NCBI RefSeq assembly: GCF_028823535.1
Contig: NZ_JAQIYM010000004.1
Span: 186,001 to 250,000 of the forward strand
Source: Pseudomonas serbica
Lineage (GTDB): Bacteria > Pseudomonadota > Gammaproteobacteria > Pseudomonadales > Pseudomonadaceae
Direction of reading: 5' to 3'
DNA: 64,000 nt
Shown: positions 60,310 to 64,000 of the stretch, in pieces
Layout: the number at the start of each line of letters is the position of its first letter
Position numbering within the stretch: position 1 is the first letter of the stretch
The notes under the pieces: generated by a model
Told to the model about the DNA's origin: nothing
The model's input: the letters and a program-made list of their open reading frames with translations, nothing else
Database searches by the model: none
Made by a program: the position numbers and the translations under genes

Positions 60310-60975
60310 TCAGTCCAGCAGCGCCAAAGCCTCGGCGGTGCATTCCTGAATGCGGGACCAGTCGCCGTTCTTGATCCACTCCGGATCAAGCATCCAGCTA
60401 CCGCCCACGCACATGACGTTTTTCAATGCCATGTAGCTCTTGATGTTAGCCGGACCCACGCCGCCGGTTGGGCAGAATTTCACTTCGCCGAACGGGCCAC
60501 CCAGGGCCTTGATGGCCGCGACGCCGCCGCTGACTTCCGCCGGGAACAGCTTGAAGCGGCGATAGCCCAGGCCGTAGCCTTCCATGATGCCCGAGGCATT
60601 GCTGATGCCTGGCAACAGTGGAATCGGGCTGGCGACGCTGGCTTCGAGCAGGTCACGGGTGATGCCTGGCGTGACGATGAACTGCGAGCCCGCTGCTTCC
60701 GCTGCCGCCAGCATGTGCCGATCCAGCACGGTGCCGGCACCGGTCACCAGCTCCGGACGCTGTTCACGCAGGACCTGGATAGCCTTGAGGCCGAACTGCG
60801 AACGCAGGGTGACTTCCAGGGCGGTCAGGCCACCGGCGGCGAGGGCGTCGGCCAGCGGCAGGATGTCCTGCTCGCGAGCAATGGTAATGACCGGCAGGAT
60901 CCGCGCTTTGGCGCAGAGGCTGTCGATCAGGGCAACTTTGTCCGCCATGGAAACGGTCGGGGATGGGTTTGTCAT
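60310..60975 (-). CDS. eda: 2-keto-3-deoxy-6-phosphogluconate aldolase
   Basis: Entner-Doudoroff aldolase that splits KDPG into pyruvate and glyceraldehyde 3-phosphate. It has 221 residues from the ATG at 60975. The Schiff-base Lys lies in FKLFPAEVSGG, the Glu in GLTALEVTLRS, and the phosphate-binding stretch is KFCPTGGVGPANI. The frame opens earlier (61002), but MTNPSPTVSMADKV is the likelier start. It is last in the operon after pgl. Confidence 0.95.
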   Translation of the reverse strand: MTNPSPTVSMADKVALIDSLCAKARILPVITIAREQDILPLADALAAGGLTALEVTLRSQFGLKAIQVLREQRPELVTGAGTVLDRHMLAAAEAAGSQFIVTPGITRDLLEASVASPIPLLPGISNASGIMEGYGLGYRRFKLFPAEVSGGVAAIKALGGPFGEVKFCPTGGVGPANIKSYMALKNVMCVGGSWMLDPEWIKNGDWSRIQECTAEALALLD

Positions 60976-60992
60976 AGCGGCTGTTCCTTGGC

Positions 60993-61706
60993 TCATGGGC
61001 ACCAGTAAATCTCTAACGTGGGTTGCAGAAAGGCGCGAATCGGCAATGCGGCGACATCATCACCGGCCAGTGCCTCATCGAGGGTGGTCAGCTTGGACTG
61101 ACCGGAAATCGACAGGATCTTGTGTTTGGCCGAAGCCAGCAGCGCACGGCTCATGGTCAGGCGCTGACGCGGCACGGTTGGCGCCAGCATCGGGTAGCAG
61201 CGCCGGCTGCCGTCCGCCTGCAGGGCTTCGGCCAGGTTCGGACTGCCGGGGAACAGCGACGCCGTGTGGCCATCGTCACCCATGCCCAGCACCAGCACGT
61301 CAATCACCGGCAGCTCGGACAGCAAGCGGTCGGCGTGATCGGCGGCTTGTTCAAGGTTGGCGCTGGCGCTGTACAAACTCAGGAACTGAGCCTTGGCCGC
61401 CGGCCCCTGCAACAGGTATTTCTTCAGCAAACCGGCATTGCTGTCGGCGTGCTCGACCGGCACCCAGCGCTCATCGGCCAGGCTGACCACCACGTTCGAC
61501 CAGTCTAGCGGCTGTTTGGCCAGATGCTGGAAAAAAGCCACTGGGCTGCGGCCACCGGAGACCACCAGGGTCGCCGTGCCTTGGGCTTCAATGGCATCAC
61601 CCAAGTGCTTGGCCACATTCAGCGCCAGGCTTTCGGCCAGCAGCACCGGGCTCTTGAACGCATGCCCGCTGACGCCCTGGGGCAGTTTCAAATCAGATAT
61701 CGCCAT
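60993..61706 (-). CDS. pgl: 6-phosphogluconolactonase
   Basis: Hydrolyses 6-phosphogluconolactone from Zwf to 6-phosphogluconate, in the NagB/DevB fold. It has 237 residues. [19 protein letters not shown] and [19 protein letters not shown] are the family signatures, with [20 protein letters not shown]. It overlaps the zwf 3' end by 14 bp, so zwf-pgl are coupled, and precedes eda by 17 bp. Confidence 0.95.
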   Translation of the reverse strand: MAISDLKLPQGVSGHAFKSPVLLAESLALNVAKHLGDAIEAQGTATLVVSGGRSPVAFFQHLAKQPLDWSNVVVSLADERWVPVEHADSNAGLLKKYLLQGPAAKAQFLSLYSASANLEQAADHADRLLSELPVIDVLVLGMGDDGHTASLFPGSPNLAEALQADGSRRCYPMLAPTVPRQRLTMSRALLASAKHKILSISGQSKLTTLDEALAGDDVAALPIRAFLQPTLEIYWCP

Positions 61707-63162
61707 ACCACGACCTCCCGTCCCGCGTGATCAGAGCAATGGAGCTCATCGGCCCCCAGGACCCGGCCGCGTACGGCTTGGGCGCATCACCGGATTTTTT
61801 CCACCCGGCGATCAACTGGTCACACCACTTCCACGCGGCTTCGATTTCATCTTTACGGACAAACAGGTTCTGATTGCCGCGCATCACTTCCAGCAACAAC
61901 CGCTCGTAGGCATCGGGAATCCGTGCGCTGCGCCAGGTGTCGGAAAAATTCAGCTGCAACGGACCGCTGCGCAGCTGCATGCCCTTGTCCAGGCCTTGCT
62001 CCTTGGTCATCACGCGCAAGGAAATGCCTTCGTCCGGTTGCAGGCGGATAATCAGCTTGTTGCTGATCTGCAGGCGCTGCTCGGGAGCGAAAATGTAGTG
62101 CGACGGTTCCTTGAAGTGGATGACGATCTGCGACAGTTTCTGCGGCATGCGCTTGCCGGTACGCAGGTAAAACGGCACGCCGGCCCAGCGCCAGTTGCGA
62201 ATGTCGGCACGCAGGGCGACGAAGGTTTCAGTGTCGCTCTGGGTGTTGGAATTGGGTTCTTCCAGGTAACCGGGTACCGGTTTGCCTTCGCTGTAGCCGG
62301 CGATGTACTGGCCGCGCACCACTTGGGTGGTCAGGCCTTCCGGGCTGATCGGTGCCAGCGCCTTGAGCACTTTGACTTTCTCGTCGCGGATGCTGTCGGC
62401 GGACAGGTCGGCCGGCGGGTCCATGGCGATCAGGCAGAGCAGCTGCAGCAGGTGATTCTGGATCATGTCCCGCAGTTGGCCGGCCTTGTCGAAGTAACCC
62501 CAGCGGCCTTCGATACCGACCTTCTCGGCCACAGTGATTTCCACGTGGGAGATGTAGTTCTGGTTCCACTGGGTTTCGAACAGGCTGTTGGCAAAACGCA
62601 GGGCGATCAGGTTCTGGACGGTCTCTTTACCCAGGTAGTGGTCGATGCGATAGGTGCGGTTCTCCGGGAAGAACTGCGCCACGGCGTCATTGACCTTGCG
62701 CGAGGATTCCAGGTCCGAACCGATGGGTTTTTCCAGCACCACGCGGGTGTTTTCCGCCAGGCCGACCTTGGCCAGGTTTTCGCAAATCGCGCCGTAGACC
62801 GCTGCCGGCGTGGCGAAATAGGCAATGACCCGTTGTGCGCTGCCGGCTGCTTCAGCCAGGGCCACGTAGTCTTCGGACTTGAGGAAATCGACGTGCAGGT
62901 AGCTCAGGCGTGCGAGGAAGCGCTCGAGCACGGCTTCGTCCAGCTCCTTAGCACCGACGTAGCGGCGCAGTTCGGACGTGATGAACGCCAGGTGCTCCTG
63001 CTCGCTGCCAGGCTCCCGGGCCAGCGCGATGATCCGCGTGTCCTCGTGCAAGAGGCCTGCGCCATCGAGTTGATAGAGGGCAGGAAACAACTTTCGCAGG
63101 GCCAGATCGCCCAGGGCGCCGAACAAGGCGAAGGTGCACGGTTCAACCGTAATCGAAGGCAT
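61693..63162 (-). CDS. zwf: Glucose-6-phosphate 1-dehydrogenase
   Basis: First enzyme of the Entner-Doudoroff and pentose phosphate routes from glucose 6-phosphate, making NADPH. It has 489 residues. The dinucleotide motif is [18 protein letters not shown], and the active-site segment [21 protein letters not shown] has the catalytic His and Lys. It heads zwf-pgl-eda and is divergent to hexR, whose product represses it and is released by KDPG. The ATG at 63162 gives the common N-terminus [15 protein letters not shown]. Confidence 0.96.
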   Translation of the reverse strand: MPSITVEPCTFALFGALGDLALRKLFPALYQLDGAGLLHEDTRIIALAREPGSEQEHLAFITSELRRYVGAKELDEAVLERFLARLSYLHVDFLKSEDYVALAEAAGSAQRVIAYFATPAAVYGAICENLAKVGLAENTRVVLEKPIGSDLESSRKVNDAVAQFFPENRTYRIDHYLGKETVQNLIALRFANSLFETQWNQNYISHVEITVAEKVGIEGRWGYFDKAGQLRDMIQNHLLQLLCLIAMDPPADLSADSIRDEKVKVLKALAPISPEGLTTQVVRGQYIAGYSEGKPVPGYLEEPNSNTQSDTETFVALRADIRNWRWAGVPFYLRTGKRMPQKLSQIVIHFKEPSHYIFAPEQRLQISNKLIIRLQPDEGISLRVMTKEQGLDKGMQLRSGPLQLNFSDTWRSARIPDAYERLLLEVMRGNQNLFVRKDEIEAAWKWCDQLIAGWKKSGDAPKPYAAGSWGPMSSIALITRDGRSWYGDI

Positions 63163-63224
63163 GATGTTTGTTCTTTTATCAAGTTAAGCTACAAATACCT
63201 TTTTTCAAGGCATCACTCAAGGGA

Positions 63225-63249
63225 AAATGTAGTAATAACCACAACATTT
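63225..63249. promoter_or_regulatory. Candidate HexR operator between zwf and hexR
   Basis: An AT-rich imperfect palindrome with outer arms AAATGT / ACATTT and inner halves TGTAGT / ACCACA. It resembles the TGT...ACA HexR pattern, though not the full TTGT-N7/8-ACAA form. It lies 63-87 bp from the zwf start and 131-155 bp from hexR. Confidence 0.45.
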
Positions 63250-63312
63250 TCGCAAAATACAGATTCCGTGTGGTGGTCGGTCGGAGCCATCAGTAGGATA
63301 GGCCACCGTTAC

Positions 63313-63335
63313 GGGCCTCACCAAAGGCCCTTTTT
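63313..63335 (+). terminator. Terminator-like hairpin in the hexR leader
   Basis: Stem GGGCC / GGCCC with an 8-base loop followed by five T, 45 bp before the hexR ATG. No gene ends here on the plus strand, so it would lie inside the hexR leader, if hexR is transcribed from upstream of it. Confidence 0.45.
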
Positions 63336-63379
63336 GCATTAGCCGCGCGCTTATCGGCGCAGGTGTAAAGGATACTTAT

Positions 63380-64000
63380 ATGGACCGCGTGCGAAATTTG
63401 CTGGAGCAAATCCAGAGTCGCCTTGAAGAGCTGAACAAGGCCGAACGCAAAGTGGCCGAGGTGATCCTGCTCAATCCACAGCAGGCCACCCGCTTCAGCA
63501 TCGCCGCCCTCGCCCAGGCGGCGTCCGTCAGCGAACCGACGGTCAACCGTTTCTGCCGTTCGTTCGGCGTCAGCGGTTACCCCGAGCTCAAGCTTCAGTT
63601 GGCCCAAAGCCTGGCCAGTGGCGCGGCCTATGTCAGCCGTGCGGTCGAGGCTGATGACAATCCTGAAGCCTATACCAAGAAGATTTTCGGCAGCGCCATC
63701 GCCTCCCTGGACAGTGCCCTGCAGGCGCTGGACCCGAACCTGATCAGCCGCGCCGTCGACCTGTTGATCCAGGCCCGGCAGATCCACTTCTTCGGCCTCG
63801 GCGCCTCGGCCCCGGTGGCGCTGGACGCACAGCACAAGTTCTTCCGCTTCAACCTGGCCGTGACCGCCCATGCCGATGTGCTCATGCAGCGCATGATTGC
63901 CTCGGTGGCGCACACGGGCGAGTTGTTCGTGATCATTTCCTACACCGGCCGCACCCGCGAACTGGTGGAAGTGGCGCGCATCGCTCGGGAAAACGGCGCT
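63380..64000 (+). CDS. hexR: RpiR/HexR-family repressor of glucose metabolism (3' end outside window)
   Basis: Repressor of zwf-pgl-eda and related genes, released by KDPG. The visible 207 residues have the RpiR-type N-terminal helix-turn-helix ([24 protein letters not shown], about 40-65) and most of the SIS sugar-phosphate domain: [20 protein letters not shown] and [20 protein letters not shown]. The ATG follows AAGGA. Full proteins are near 290 residues, so about 80 are missing. The divergence from zwf is the classic HexR arrangement. Confidence 0.94.
   Translation, partial: MDRVRNLLEQIQSRLEELNKAERKVAEVILLNPQQATRFSIAALAQAASVSEPTVNRFCRSFGVSGYPELKLQLAQSLASGAAYVSRAVEADDNPEAYTKKIFGSAIASLDSALQALDPNLISRAVDLLIQARQIHFFGLGASAPVALDAQHKFFRFNLAVTAHADVLMQRMIASVAHTGELFVIISYTGRTRELVEVARIARENGA

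Noticed and set aside
1..64000. CRISPR array, tRNA, rRNA, prophage, transposon or toxin-antitoxin pair
   Set aside because: I scanned for regularly spaced repeats, tRNA-like cloverleaf ends, integrase or transposase motifs and small toxin/antitoxin pairs, and saw none. Repeats present are REP-type.

Overview
The window looks like chromosome of a Pseudomonas from the P. fluorescens/P. putida side of the genus. Reasons: GC-rich coding sequence, a pca (protocatechuate/beta-ketoadipate) cluster with PcaR-type boxes, a complete braCDEFG transporter, the hexR / zwf-pgl-eda Entner-Doudoroff locus, tandem fadD genes with phaJ, and at least three families of Pseudomonas-style REP palindromes. I see no rRNA, tRNA, CRISPR array, prophage, transposase or plasmid gene. 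This is mostly core or near-core genome.

Layout. 1-5290: minus-strand aromatic catabolism block pcaR-pcaK-pcaF-pcaH-pcaG, with PcaR-like boxes before pcaR, pcaK and pcaF. 5490-8470: a candidate PhrS-like small RNA, a small soluble protein, the phosphate transporter pitA, and two minute minus-strand genes. One of these is a 38-residue CcoM-like cbb3 oxidase subunit behind ANR-type boxes. 8560-19800: rapA, an MFS transporter, an MHYT-GGDEF-EAL signalling protein that overlaps a beta-hydroxyacid dehydrogenase tail to tail, and a 732-residue tubulin/FtsZ-superfamily protein. 20000-25180: braCDEFG. 25300-32000: a LysR/SDR divergent pair, a lipoprotein, an FAD oxidoreductase, a cysteine-synthase-like enzyme and nhaA.

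32000-49300: an envelope-rich stretch. It holds a glycine-zipper lipoprotein, pdxH, three OmpA-domain lipoproteins, a serine-hydrolase esterase, an agarase-like glycoside hydrolase, dinG, a collagen-like secreted protein, two SEC-C zinc-motif proteins, a LEA-type lipoprotein, a second-type peptide deformylase and a YihY membrane protein. 49300-54760: fadD1 and fadD2 with a divergent lipase-like hydrolase and phaJ, a fatty acid activation / hydroxyacyl-CoA module. 54870-57920: an AaeB-AaeX-AaeA-type efflux operon. 58000-60200: small proteins and a class V aminotransferase-fold enzyme. 60240-64000: zwf-pgl-eda with the divergent regulator hexR, cut by the window end.

The most unusual items are the tubulin-like protein with recognisable T1, T4, T6 and T7 motifs (16974-19172), the CcoM-sized gene with paired ANR-type sites (8043-8287), the PhrS-like RNA candidate (about 5505-5737), the collagen-like protein (41513-42271), the OmpA lipoprotein with WPFG repeats and a histone-H1-like tail (33619-34716), and perfect 16-bp palindromes before braC and fadD1. 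All family names come from reading motifs by eye; no database search was run.
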